From IMG/VR virus record IMGVR_UViG_3300021602_000010, positions 1 to 52,533 of that record: DNA of 52,533 bases, one strand, 5' to 3'. The notes beneath the pieces are model-generated. The model was not told where the DNA came from, did not search any database, and was given only the letters and a program-made list of their open reading frames with translations. This document shows, piece by piece, positions 28,601 through 34,963 of the stretch. Position 1 is the stretch's first letter. Each line of letters begins with the position of its first letter. Source of the stretch: a virus. The position numbers were made by a program, and so were the translations under genes.

Positions 28601-31069
28601 AGAAAATAACTTGGTACCCTTAAATGAAGAACCAAGATATAACGTCTGGTCGGCAAAACTAATGTTGTGGTCATCAAATACATCAAACAATGGTGGTTGA
28701 TTTACGCTTATCTTCTGTTGACCGTATTCCCATGAGAGCCCGTTGAAGAAGAATGTTTCCCCGGCATAATGGTATCCACGATACGCCACTGTTTGTTCGT
28801 TGGCAAGTACGGCACCGTCTTCTGCCTCTGACAGAGTGATAACAGGTGTTGTTCCTGAAACAGTTGAGAAGTTTGCCACGAAAATCTTATTCCTCACGGC
28901 GAGGGTTGTGTCACTTGCAAATACTACTCGGGCTCCGTCAAAAAGAGCGTAGTTATCCACAGTAGTAGTTGTCGCAACTAAGGAAACCCCTGTTGTTCCC
29001 GAAAGGGTTACTGCACCATCCCATGTCAGCCAGATAGTCTGCGTGGTTCCTATTGTTGTAATATCAGTGATATAAGTATTTTCAGGAAGAACAAACGCGG
29101 TGTCTGAAACATATTGCCCAATAGCTAGGGTGCCGTTAATGGCAGAGGTTTCAAACACCATAGTCGTTGTTGTTCCGGTGGTAACGGGAGCAATTACACC
29201 AGTATAGTCCGTGTACACTTCAACGTCGGGATAGTATTGTTGTTGTCCGGCGACATAAGTGAGGGCATCGGTTGTCCTAAAGTCAAAGAAATCAATTGGG
29301 TTCTTTCCAAACGTACCGGCATCAAACATAGCAAGGTTGGGATAGAACTCAATAATCGGACGCTTCGCCTTGTTTTCATGTGTGGCAACATTTGCCAAAT
29401 CAGGATCATTGTTGTAAACTGCCGTGGCATTGATCACATCAATGTGGAACCATCGGTTACTTCTGGACCATGCATTTTTGTTAATGGCGTTTCGTGAGAT
29501 TGTTATATAGTCTTGATCAACGGGCACGTATAGTTGACTGTCAAAGTTACCAATATCATACCCAGTTGAATCATACGGAATGTACGCGCCGGACGAAAAT
29601 AGTTCTGGAACAATAAGATCATTCACAAGAATTAGTTCAATGGCACTTCCAACTCCCTCAACATAGTATTCATTGTTTTTGAAACTAGTTGGGTAGATAG
29701 CACCTTGGAACATAACCTTTAGCCCGTTGGTGAACACAACGCCGCTCGGTGAGGTGTAGGTCTTTTTGCCTAAAATATCTAATATATTAAGGGTGTTTGT
29801 GGTGTTGCTCTCAATCAACTTAATAACACCAACTTTATTACCTGTGGTGCCGTCTTGGTAGTAGAGTGTATTCAGTGGAGCACTGATATACGGAATCAGT
29901 TCAATGTATCCGTACGTGTCTCTAAAGAAATTTCTATTTACCCATTGAGTACCATACACTGCTGTAATCTTTTCATCAGTGGGAATGGATGACACAGGAA
30001 TGAGTTGAATGATTGGATCGCTTGGATCAACTGGATTCGGCAGAAAGTGTATTTGAAAGAACCAACTACTCACCGGTTGGTAAATCATTCCATCGTCATC
30101 AAAACTCACATTCATCAAAATGTTGCTCTGATCAAATTCTTGTACATCGTATGCACCGAAATTAGCAATTTCATCTGCCAGCCCATTATAGAACATCAGT
30201 GTTAGTCCATCTAAAGAGGTGATGCCGTCTATATTCCCACCTATCTCAGATAGGCGGCGACCGTTGATCTGTCCAAAACCTAATGTAGTTACTACGTCAA
30301 CAGGGTTATTTCCTGGAAAGTTGTAGTAGTCCTGAGCCGTTTTGCTCGGAACAGTAAACGTGACAACCCCAGTCTCTGCGCCATTATTTGATACACCATA
30401 GACATCTCTTGTCTGCATATTAGGTTGCGAGTTCGAGAACCCCGTGACACCAGGCTCGCCCTGAATCCAGAACTGACTATTCTGATTTACGGAGAACGTG
30501 TATGTGCCTCCGCGCAACAGAGTAAGAGTAGGATTGGTGGAGCCATGTGAGCCAGTACCGGAATAAATGTTATACCCATTTACCACACTGTCAACAATGT
30601 AATCTGTGGCAGAATACACCGTAGCGGCATCAATGATCACGGCCCTAGGACCAGTTGGTAACCAGTAGTATTGGTTGAAGTTTATGATCTTATCAAGATT
30701 TGTAAAAGAGTCCCATGAATAAAACTCACTTGAAAATAATCGTGAGTTGTCATTAGTTAGGCCACCTTCTACTTTTAGGGCATCAATGATACCAGGATAA
30801 CTGATGAAGTCTTGAGCGGTGCTTGTGTTATTTTTCAGGAAGGCAACACCTGGTGCCAGTTGATAATCCGTGCGAACCTTAGTTGGTTCGGTTACATACT
30901 TGTCCTTGGCATTAATACCGTACCCTAACTTGCTACCTATGTATCCCTCAACTCGTTGAATGTTAGGTTGGTCAACAACCTGATCCAATGTTGCGCGTAG
31001 GAATTGCGAGTTTGTCGGTGTTCTGAATATATCCGGAAGAAAGTTTAATGTCCTAATTCTTGGTGCCAT
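13646..31069 (-). CDS. Giant 5807-residue baseplate/tail structural protein
   Basis: An uninterrupted frame of 17.4 kb directly after the gp6 homologue (7-base gap), the place of gp7 in T4-like wedge operons. The N-terminus (MAPRIRTLNFLPDIFRTPTN) and the first about 2000 residues are Tyr/Asn/Phe-rich beta structure. Roughly residues 2290-2940 contain FG-GAP-like repeats (FGYSLSTDYYGDTLVVGAP, FGSTVKFNEFGSFVASAPSG), suggesting a beta-propeller. Residues about 3740-5540 hold at least ten degenerate modules of the form V-x-F-x-G-x-x-F-G-G-I-x-x-x-x-x-Y-Y-V followed by a F-T-I-S strand. GLxRGxNGT motifs occur near 3627 and 5744. No signal peptide or enzyme motif. Likely an extended wedge, gp7/gp10-like or receptor-contacting part. 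No frameshift is needed to read it. Function is inferred from position. Confidence 0.8.
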   Translation of the reverse strand: MAPRIRTLNFLPDIFRTPTNSQFLRATLDQVVDQPNIQRVEGYIGSKLGYGINAKDKYVTEPTKVRTDYQLAPGVAFLKNNTSTAQDFISYPGIIDALKVEGGLTNDNSRLFSSEFYSWDSFTNLDKIINFNQYYWLPTGPRAVIIDAATVYSATDYIVDSVVNGYNIYSGTGSHGSTNPTLTLLRGGTYTFSVNQNSQFWIQGEPGVTGFSNSQPNMQTRDVYGVSNNGAETGVVTFTVPSKTAQDYYNFPGNNPVDVVTTLGFGQINGRRLSEIGGNIDGITSLDGLTLMFYNGLADEIANFGAYDVQEFDQSNILMNVSFDDDGMIYQPVSSWFFQIHFLPNPVDPSDPIIQLIPVSSIPTDEKITAVYGTQWVNRNFFRDTYGYIELIPYISAPLNTLYYQDGTTGNKVGVIKLIESNTTNTLNILDILGKKTYTSPSGVVFTNGLKVMFQGAIYPTSFKNNEYYVEGVGSAIELILVNDLIVPELFSSGAYIPYDSTGYDIGNFDSQLYVPVDQDYITISRNAINKNAWSRSNRWFHIDVINATAVYNNDPDLANVATHENKAKRPIIEFYPNLAMFDAGTFGKNPIDFFDFRTTDALTYVAGQQQYYPDVEVYTDYTGVIAPVTTGTTTTMVFETSAINGTLAIGQYVSDTAFVLPENTYITDITTIGTTQTIWLTWDGAVTLSGTTGVSLVATTTTVDNYALFDGARVVFASDTTLAVRNKIFVANFSTVSGTTPVITLSEAEDGAVLANEQTVAYRGYHYAGETFFFNGLSWEYGQQKISVNQPPLFDVFDDHNISFADQTLYLGSSFKGTKLFSYGIGSGINDTVLGFPVRYSSVDNIGDISFDVSINLDSFSYVSGTTPETKKVNTGFVFNYSSPSDHIRQLGWQTAIAPSVQYQAFEFAYSVTAPTTTYVCDIPMTPQSTNSWPSVQVYLNNVFQVDSAYTVAVTDVTTVTFINPEPLIDNVIQILLLSDQVSANAYYTLPINLSNNPFNADVTVVNIGDIRGQYQSIFYNAPGLTGLVFGSNNYRDSGDLVSYGSSIIQNSASLVLPGTFLRKQNHNLFNALMFNSREYVTFKTLLVDTINNTEYSVFQSAASMLDDAFDQITAVKSGTDTFFWSDMLPAKASYISNTYLFSNSLDVSIYPLSRIYDFTKANYYGVLVYLKRTIDGFLQTIQLIKGTDYSVSTDTPSLTITLALAPGDEIVIKEYTQTYGSYVPNTPTKLGLYPATIPTVYLDTSYSTPTYFIVGHDGSYNKLYGDYDEITGRLMDFKDQVLLEFEKRIYNNLKLSNVIPIQEYEVLPGFFRDTGYSYSEILQIYSESFLNWVGQNRIDYKTQHYMANDEFTYNYRNSGNKINNAPIEQGFWRGAYEYFYDTSSPELTPWEMLGFTSQPSWWETRYGPMPYTSDNLVLWGDLAQGINWNNGDPVVIPQAVRPELLRVLPVDTAGNLVSPFVSLVGNYINQTFIHDWAVGDVGPAEFSYRRSSSWPFDLMRILALTKPAEFFNLGVDVDNYKYNTEFNQYLVNGRSHLVISDVEIYGSGTPKTSYINWIVDYEKQLGIDATQQITDLLSNLDVRLVYRAAGFSDKNMLKFYVEKGTPNSNNSSLLIPDESYAVLLYDNQPFDRVVYSSVAIQIIPRGGYKIFGNSQTNAYFSVIKPKINGNYERVQIDNLSVQVANDYYDTEMVIPYGTEFYSVQEVAQFLASYGRYLQSQGMVFDKIENGLEITWVQMVSEFLYWAQTGWEAGSIINVNPAAKLLTINKDSNIVQPLTLQQQNFVLNQNLYPIQSIDLAVVRDGTLFSTEPLNEGDTISYGTFNISNIEHGIVFDNVTVFNDVIYNLTTGLRQDRIVVRGSKTADWTGVIDAQGFILNQDNIADWSNTVKYTTGSIVKYKNKYWIAIEIVQAQEKFDETQWKRTDYNEIQKGLLPNSSTRSYESTLYYDINTANLEKDADLLSFSLIGFRPRDYLAVADLTDITQINVYRNMIKNKGTRNAVNAFKGATLSQGGIDYNIYENWAIKSAEYGGTLNSNFIELRLNEGDLTGNPSIVGLTRGAPTAGVQQEIQTYSLFNYGRAITSPDVLPLLNGHAPSMLFPDAGYVNFNDVKMSSYFYSGMTTAVDSSGVIVPLNDLYVRDYVWIANQLGTWQTYTPVSLGQITNAANNRNGTVTITFDQLHNLTKYQSLAITNFNSDVDGYYIAATIVDPFRITINLILNPTIANISGIGIGFRFQSQRVDQPSDIINLPLLDSEFTKNTVWVDTNTDGEWAVYRKSINYAHTPEVTKAGSLSFGSAVAFTDKLGYLIGDADAGKAYRYIYNALSKEYELSQELPQGASFGSTISHADNIFVVSQPTGAAYTDRKVYVYELITTILTNELQLVQTIEAPSIGITSWGSATAISGDKNWLYVSDIANNIVYVYRWSAITSQYEYATIINGWDYGVTGADDNFGYSLSTDYYGDTLVVGAPDQNSGSLENWGYTYVFVRGTQNWEATYTSPQAQQQVFTPAWILSPGTHTNTIESTSSVTNNLQIIGWDEPVTYNIGDPVMFSAGAGAIFSNISPNVVYYVHSITDTYHFSIALTRGAVGPISLLTASGTMTSNFQTPLQVNVNGTTVADNKYAVVNNIFVYVGGLTAGDIVNVGTSDFVLEQTLTTETTPRIGVKFGNSNDTTRYASEIIVGAPFELDTQQIEGAVFRFTNAGCKYGMIIGTEDCTIVSPVTILLNGYAVTLPIGNATAAAAAINGAGITNIQAAVSNNKLIIQLINQSLAIPNNKLTLTANDTGVLAQTGIQVYTQTQLIMAPHTEKTSQFGSTVKFNEFGSFVASAPSGTRFEATTFDFTDDENDNDTVFDNNTTQWVDTFANAGAVYMFDYLGNYAESLTNIGNFVYAQSINDINANYGAQPMYGHALEFNSNVVMIGTPGFRPGDINGQVTKYTTTIGTDWAVHRQSGPIVDVARIQDIQLFSALTNTTLDNLDFMDPLQGKLLGAIRENIDVISNVDPAGYSRGGLVWGSDKVGQLWFNTTNTRFVNYHQGDVVYDSRYWGTVFPGSNVSIYSWVVSNYLPSQYPGPGTPYDVTSYSTEQILNPAGQLVPQYFYWVRNTNVVFTAIGKTLSDTVLESYITYPQNTGISYFAPVRQNVFAMYNSGENINANDSVLHIGYLTGTNDDVSHSLFNLIRTDYADDFLPGLPNTSSITIPESLYIKMLDSLCGVDDAGSVVPDPYLPLMVQTGIQSRPRQSFFYNRFGALKNYLTYANEVLAQYPIAESRPAFFLKTVGDVNPSTLSNPAWIGSSEIFFDTMKYWEFINWWAPGYDDNTKAAIQVPVYADLYAINAAVGLIVSVQTNGVGKSETYVYTSLGTWERIGLQSGTIAFKAALWDYETYRLGFGDNFFDTSVFDLYPSEETRQIIRALNEEIYSNELLIHRNKSLVLLFEYIQSETGETQNYLPWLNKTSFIDVDHTIRELRPISVFQSDNQDFLTGYLNETKPYHVVIKEFVFKYTGTEVYGGNITDFDIPAQWTSSVNQFISPELVYANASGDSEYALGDPIWQTQPYAAWYQNRGVSLTGIDNYQITFTTSYIALNSSSFAVNNPFGFPVSGVIRIGTELIGYSNVNRSLSTLNGLTRGVNGTNVTTHLPDEPIYIDLPAVLLLDAGRAYGNPPRITAVIDTTLYPPPIREAVLVPVMSLDTIQSVTVVDPGEGYMVLPDIVIEPSIVVTFASSSVNTLTSTIELSTPLLATGDLIKFNSAVGTTIPGGLDDNQYYYVGVLQTVPTFIVALYTNYSNSLTDTDRVIIYSTGTGDSYLNVTARASCVSTASPIRENQISIKFDRTSYGSKIVDWKESAFYGSFFAGDFGSGPILASSSLLLDSEFPVIDSVMASASGAAFELESFRGTDTLTWSGRTRNVTATSATGNIITIIPSEGGAEVTPLFGPTLGFYVGMPVRFDGAVGTSGLVNETIYYVGSIINDTDFTLVDGNGVPVVLSDLTISVAGLLCYIGEVVYRTFVTIDYPGISTVTNSATITNYLTIPMTPSGNAGTTGFYPGLPIFFVGTMIGGIIENEPYYVTTVVDNQTITISKNSAPTILTITSVSSGTNQVTGEGTWALTVGDPVIFNNMVSLGVPANVFGNIVSGVTYYIHSIDDYNLFTLMAVPFGSVLDPGTDAGSCHMTNQADIVQLTTDTGSMTINVGLPISPGQVNGQLVSFYPTSSQKPGLSPSLPIGNLVTSIVRSALSTVNQLSVWADSRWLSDAYINMPVKVSDNYGGLTTGTTYYIREIGTVGTVVSATGVSGFTCPSTAGFYAGMPVTFSGTSLGGTQLNVSYIVAAVVDSFTFTVIGFTPASYVGPLRMTVTGETYIKVSAAVGGAVIALSDDSAQTAITQVADPAVAARFDVSWIRGGYRTMITNPGSGFAVGNTLTIPGTDLDGVSPDNDLVLTVNNISVIVYASTSTAAGEITCDTTLGLENDDPITFSGTSFGSIVIGQVYYVTVLSTNTIAISEVRGDPTITLTDDTGYMTVTDNGIGKLYMAAASGTPNEIVTQYYLKVVAATECEVFTDPLMTQPVNVDSFIYKGITSATLENTSSPFTLSFADLSEFSDNDPVLFTGDVFGGIEVGKVYYTYNIDYFLNTMNILTAINTPSSIVAVSDEIGSCTMAKVGDYVVLPEPFYFDQSIVRYNHQLYQCIISNNDPTFVFGKWELLLSENIKINALDRIFGYYQPTVNMPGLDFTQLVNGVTYPNGTYYGNAFDPNDEFTLDTILQDQPFTTLGSAEYVIQGDTFTSGYGPEELVPGVISDNLSMVVTTRPGTSWSAQQYAHVGYNVVSNELVPTTALQTSYSFVNVVQVPAQVALAIINRATGLATSLYSMDYSVDWINKIVVLNTPLTYGTESLRLDVYEVGNGDQLEKSNTQIDPLMMNTLTGFNEVVLNCNYSAPIASGSGVIMQGSDPIQVLATETDASPDNTITCTGIEKFILNGPVSFQGAVFGGVAEDTTYYVKTISLVTHKITISATQVSGIAGSTFVLTADIGSMSVIIQIGEGTPWTTPIVHCNGTPLLFGSYSTVTQTKASNNAVTCNTTAGMVVGCSVVFDASMFGGVIEPNTVYTVLSIFDVNEFTLEDPLNPGFELPLTNAWGGALVIVNDYAFGIADNGISAKIIFAASYDQTDYLTYTVFGETTPAQYGYTLPETQTFYGDNVSLVFPISGYVDGDNPTNAIVEMNGLRLESGYTIDPALNTITFSGAPAGTDLIAITTYNLTARQYLYTDYGIAGKIVAGLTNVSNMITLPIARTNVISTAVGTNLITCDSTTGFIADQTVIFQVVAGGPTIGNIDVTGTVYYVKNVASINTFTISDTLGGAVFALSNSATPMVATVGGTPAVRITTGIPHGFVDNDRVMIDGTIGSLQLNNNVFYAKKITDVSFDLYSDWYYPEFGSINYPVTDINTWGGGGYAWLAGTFTMINTLVTDTYASGPIKCNSIVDLIIDTPVVFSGNTFGTIESGRTYYILAINVGASEITISETYQGAEFVPTTDSGSMSLTQWEQTNVDRLWVTVNGYRVPSSSLRINPENNLSILTEINPLDTVTITRMMPSATPNELVYIQNVNKSSTGSVFRAGPESRTWLVEPLVFTDEVIYVDDLSKITNTIVQNATAPAIGLYGNRTIGLLADKRIISQVIVYNNTTSTTLNPTSYFVGTVDTAPVVNITVEVSTGDSLTITTIEGNLIYVFGEQIRFTIVDFSANSISGLQRGTNGTGVRALIPKYTEVYGVLSENRMATPIYDSSWNFISGESALPLQISDTTGAVFLRTSNNQ

Positions 31070-31076
31070 GTTTATC

Positions 31077-34000
31077 TCATCTTATTTGTAGTTCGACCGG
31101 TGTTAACGCTGCAATTACAACAATATTTGCTGCTGTGGCTCCGTTAACGAATATTTCATATGGAGACGATTTTATTTCGTACAGATCACCGAACGACATT
31201 GTAGGATCGTTTGGTACCAATACAACTGAACTGACGAGTTCACCCACCTGATCGTGTAGGTATGCGCTAAGTTCGGAGAAGTAAAAAGTATCTCCGAAGT
31301 TCCAGTTATTGATGTCAAAATAAGTATTAATTGCTGTCAGTGTGGCGCTTCGTATTTCACTGTCGCTGGCATCAGTCTTCTGAGCCTTAATGACTTTGAT
31401 GGTGGCACGAAGAGCCGGGTCTGCTTTATTGCCGAACAATGGCTTAAACGTCACACTATTTAGAATGACAGAATCACTCAACATCTTATAGTCTTGTACT
31501 TTGCTATATGCCTGATTCAACTCGTTTATCGTTGGACGATTCGGTTTAACCACTGTATTTGTTGTATCCTGAATCCAGTTACGGTAAGCGGTATAGTATG
31601 CTTGGGTAACAACATACAAATCAATGATGTTCGTAGTCGCCGGGTCAATACGAGTTGTATTATTTGAATTGTGTCTGTATTGGAACGCCAAACCTTGACG
31701 GCCCGGCTTCATTGAGTACTGTAACTGCTCTACTAAAGTATAGTATGGAGTAAGCACTGTATGATCCTGCACTGAGGTATAAAACTTATTATCAGAATAG
31801 GCATAGAATAGCTGCCCCACTGGATAATCATATTTCACCACTTCTATTTGGTTTGATGTGGCGTATTGATAACTAACTGACGAAGATGCAATCAGTTGTT
31901 CTCTTGTGAGGTTAATGGCATCTTCTATTGTTATGAAGAAGGTGTATATACCAATGTTTGTGTTACCAACTTGATACCCGGTGATTACTTTAAAGAAGTC
32001 TGGATTAGTCACTACAGTTCGGTCATTGACATCAATGCTGGCAATCTCAACTTGGAAGTCATTTACATACCCATCAGCTTCAACAGTCTGACCAATGATA
32101 CTTGCTGTTATATCAGAACTCATTGGATAGTTGGTAGCGGGCTGTGTATTTGAAGTAAGTACCTTGACGAAGTCCTGTAGGATTCGTCCGCTCACCGGGT
32201 CAAATACAAGTTTACCGGTTTCAAAGGAGAACCGTGTGTCGGCAACACTACCAAAGAAATATGCCAAGCTGCGATAATATATGGTGTATTCATTGGTACC
32301 CGACTTAGCCTGGAAGTTTACGAACCACCCAGCGGCGTCATACGCATCTATGCTCCAACGGTCTTGTGCAATAGTCAGGGAGTTGTTGAATAGCAGAGAG
32401 AAGTTCTGTTGAAGTTCCATTCTGGTTACACATTCCTCTATCAAAGAGTTCGGCAGAGTATTATCAAACGACGGAATAACCTGAGTAAGGATAGCACCAG
32501 TGGGTACGTACCCATTGAGAGTTATTGGGCCGGTGCCATTAGTAAATGCCCCGTCACCATTATTATAACCATCTCCGATTACATTTAACACTGTGATCCA
32601 AATGAGTGTGGTGTCTGACGGAGAGGCAATCCCGGACACCAGACGATTATTCTTGTCAAAGTACTTTCCGGGTGGCGCCTCAAACTTTATCAGAGCACCT
32701 TTCGTAAGATACTTGATGTTATGCGTGGAAAACACACCAGTGGCGATAGGAACGTTTCCACTGATATTAGTATTGTAGAAGTATCCAGTCAGGCTATTGG
32801 CATCTACTGTACACCCTTGCCAATATACTGTGCCATCTCCGGATGCAGTGTTGATGCTATATCTCGGGAAGTTCTGTAGATAGTATTGCGTGGCTCTGTT
32901 ACCCCCGAGGATAACAGTTAGCTTGTCTGACAGAAAGGCGCGGATATCTCCGCTGCTTGTGACTCTCAGAAGTTCTGTTCCGGCAGCACCGTTCTGATAT
33001 ATGCCGCCATCGTTAGCAAACGAATTAGTGCTGGAATACTTACCAGTTGGATCAAGCAGGTCAAAGTTCCTGGAGACACCAACAGAACTACGGTTCACTG
33101 CCTTACTCTTGATAATGGAACTATAAAGGGTATACGGAAAGTTGTTATAATCTTCGCCGTTGACCATACGGTTTTGTGTATAGTAACGAGTCGGTGCGCG
33201 TTGCTTAATGTCAGCAATTGATTCTCTGGCAAGGGCGTTTGAAACCGGTGAAGTCAGAGCAAGAGTCATCGTCAGTGTTTCTTGACGACCAACTCGGCTG
33301 ATGTATGGAATGTTGACACTGATGCCCTGCATCTCACTAGGATCAATGGTGTATGTCAGGGCATTACCAGCGCGAACATACGCTCGGAAGGTACCAACTG
33401 GGATGACTGAGAATACCCCGTCACCAAATGTGTAACTTACTTGATCGTTGAATCTGGAAACTACTGAGAAGATTCTACGGATACTTGATTCTGTTTGTAG
33501 ATAGGCATCGGCATATACGTTCTCAACTTGCTTCCATAGAGTCGGTGCGCCGTTGGAAGAACTGAGTTGATATAACCAAGTATCAGTGTTGTTGATGCCC
33601 TGAATATCAATGTCAACAACCTGGTTGGAGATTTGCTGTGCCAGATTGAATGTGTAGTTCTGTAACTGACCCTGCTTGAAGTAGAAGAAGAAGCCGGTAT
33701 TGGGGCTGCCGTATCCTAACTTGTCGTTACGATAGAGCATGTTGAACTGACTTGTTGGTCCTGGTGGTAGTTCATATACATAGTCAGTTCCTACACTGGT
33801 CACACTACATAACTCAAAGTTCATCGTGGTGCCGTTAATTGAGGATGTGAATGGTACAACTGGTTGTGTAGTTGACGGGATGCTGATGGCATACTCATCG
33901 GTCTTGATTCCAAGAAGTTGCGCTGAGTTACCTGGATGACCAACACGCTGAGTATTTGTCAGCGCGGCGTTAACAACTGTGTTGTATTGTGCAAGCCAGT

Positions 34001-34451
34001 TAGGGTTAGCAGGATCGTTCCAAAGAATAGGGAGATTTGACAGGTTCAATCCATTGAGGTCATTGATGTTCTGTGTTGTCTTTATGCTGGTGACCTTTAA
34101 GTAGCCTTGCCCTGCAAGATTTCTCTTGGAAGTGTAACTTACAAGATTGGCCAGCTTGACAACTGAATCTCGGCGTTCCGCAGTATCAATGAAATTTTCA
34201 CGGGTGTTCAGGTCGTTTCTGAAGGCAAGTCCCTGACCCATGAAGGCCATGACATCAAGCAGGGCAATGAACTCCGAACTTTCAATGTAGTCATTGAATG
34301 TCTCTGGATAATAAGCACGAAGATAGTCAATGAAACTCTTACGCAGTGTTTCGTAGTCATACGACCGAAAATCTGCTTCACGAAACGTCTGGTAAATGGC
34401 CTTCCAGTCATTTACACCGAATAATGAGGATTGACGGGATGATGTTGCCAT
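31077..34451 (-). CDS. 6: Baseplate wedge protein, gp6 family
   Basis: 1124 residues, against about 660 in T4. The N-terminus (LFGVNDWKAIYQTFREADF, then ESSEFIALLDVMAFMGQGLAFRN, split over 59-81) is the conserved start of gp6 homologues, and the order gp25-gp6 is that of T4-like phages. In T4 two gp6 chains clamp around gp7 and tie the wedges into the ring of the baseplate. The long middle part (about 120-1000) is beta-rich and probably holds extra surface domains. The C-terminus near FYFSELSAYLHDQVGELV resembles the conserved gp6 tail. A perfect TATAAATA lies 20 bases upstream of the ATG, so this gene starts its own late transcript. Confidence 0.85.
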   Translation of the reverse strand: MATSSRQSSLFGVNDWKAIYQTFREADFRSYDYETLRKSFIDYLRAYYPETFNDYIESSEFIALLDVMAFMGQGLAFRNDLNTRENFIDTAERRDSVVKLANLVSYTSKRNLAGQGYLKVTSIKTTQNINDLNGLNLSNLPILWNDPANPNWLAQYNTVVNAALTNTQRVGHPGNSAQLLGIKTDEYAISIPSTTQPVVPFTSSINGTTMNFELCSVTSVGTDYVYELPPGPTSQFNMLYRNDKLGYGSPNTGFFFYFKQGQLQNYTFNLAQQISNQVVDIDIQGINNTDTWLYQLSSSNGAPTLWKQVENVYADAYLQTESSIRRIFSVVSRFNDQVSYTFGDGVFSVIPVGTFRAYVRAGNALTYTIDPSEMQGISVNIPYISRVGRQETLTMTLALTSPVSNALARESIADIKQRAPTRYYTQNRMVNGEDYNNFPYTLYSSIIKSKAVNRSSVGVSRNFDLLDPTGKYSSTNSFANDGGIYQNGAAGTELLRVTSSGDIRAFLSDKLTVILGGNRATQYYLQNFPRYSINTASGDGTVYWQGCTVDANSLTGYFYNTNISGNVPIATGVFSTHNIKYLTKGALIKFEAPPGKYFDKNNRLVSGIASPSDTTLIWITVLNVIGDGYNNGDGAFTNGTGPITLNGYVPTGAILTQVIPSFDNTLPNSLIEECVTRMELQQNFSLLFNNSLTIAQDRWSIDAYDAAGWFVNFQAKSGTNEYTIYYRSLAYFFGSVADTRFSFETGKLVFDPVSGRILQDFVKVLTSNTQPATNYPMSSDITASIIGQTVEADGYVNDFQVEIASIDVNDRTVVTNPDFFKVITGYQVGNTNIGIYTFFITIEDAINLTREQLIASSSVSYQYATSNQIEVVKYDYPVGQLFYAYSDNKFYTSVQDHTVLTPYYTLVEQLQYSMKPGRQGLAFQYRHNSNNTTRIDPATTNIIDLYVVTQAYYTAYRNWIQDTTNTVVKPNRPTINELNQAYSKVQDYKMLSDSVILNSVTFKPLFGNKADPALRATIKVIKAQKTDASDSEIRSATLTAINTYFDINNWNFGDTFYFSELSAYLHDQVGELVSSVVLVPNDPTMSFGDLYEIKSSPYEIFVNGATAANIVVIAALTPVELQIR

Positions 34452-34471
34452 AGTATTCTCTTGTAATAGAG

Positions 34472-34479
34472 TATTTATA
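34472..34479 (-). promoter_or_regulatory. Late promoter TATAAATA for gp6 and the giant gene
   Basis: Perfect match to the T4 late consensus on the minus strand, 20 bases from the gp6 ATG (34451). A start about six bases past the octamer would give a leader of about 15 bases containing AAGAGA as a weak ribosome site. Confidence 0.75.
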
Positions 34480-34501
34480 CTAAACCGAAAACCCCGTTTG
34501 G

Positions 34502-34951
34502 TTATTGAATGGAGGCTGTGTTATTGAAATTGTTGAAGAAAATACTCACTGACTGAGCATTATTGAAGGGCGACACTGCCAGTTCTACCTCAAGTAGAAT
34601 GCCGTTTTCCCGTGGATATACATTGATGGAATTTACGATAAGTCGGGTATCAAGGTTTGCTACGCGGCGCAATTCATTCTCAAGTTGAAACTGAACATCA
34701 GCAGTATTAGGTTCAAATACAAACGTCCAAAGAGTGGTGCCGTATGCCGGATTACCCACCTTTTGCCCCTGTGGTATATTTAGCGCATTGAGGAAATCCT
34801 GGATTACTAGTTTCTCATCTACCAGAGTGGTCTTTTTGCCATAGATTATAGGCGCTACAACACTACCAGTACCACCAGCGGGACCTGGTTGAAGATAAGT
34901 TGAACGCGGTTTGTTGGCGTTGATTGTAGAAAATCCAATAAATGTAGGCAT
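34502..34951 (-). CDS. 25: Baseplate wedge protein gp25
   Basis: 149 residues from the ATG at 34951 (MPTFIGFSTINANKPRS). An in-frame start at 34993 would add 14 basic residues and overlap the upstream gene, and is less likely because gp25 homologues begin with the PTFIGFS segment. Hallmarks: LNIPQGQKVGNPAYGTTLW, QLENELRRVANLDTR and ENGILLEVELAVSPFNNAQ. This is the gp25/lysozyme-like fold shared with type VI TssE, in which a conserved Glu-Pro-Arg-like core joins wedge to sheath. It is not an active lysozyme. A CATAAATA octamer lies four bases before the ATG. Confidence 0.9.
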   Translation of the reverse strand: MPTFIGFSTINANKPRSTYLQPGPAGGTGSVVAPIIYGKKTTLVDEKLVIQDFLNALNIPQGQKVGNPAYGTTLWTFVFEPNTADVQFQLENELRRVANLDTRLIVNSINVYPRENGILLEVELAVSPFNNAQSVSIFFNNFNNTASIQ

Positions 34952-34955
34952 ATGG

Positions 34956-34963
34956 TATTTATG
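34956..34963 (-). promoter_or_regulatory. Late-promoter-like octamer CATAAATA abutting the gp25 start
   Basis: Minus-strand CATAAATA (7 of 8 to TATAAATA) overlaps the stop of the upstream gene and ends four bases before the ATG. ATAAAT (34962-34957) can pair with ATTTAT in the first codons (34943-34938), a weak 6-bp version of the start-site hairpin seen at the endonuclease genes. Confidence 0.4.
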
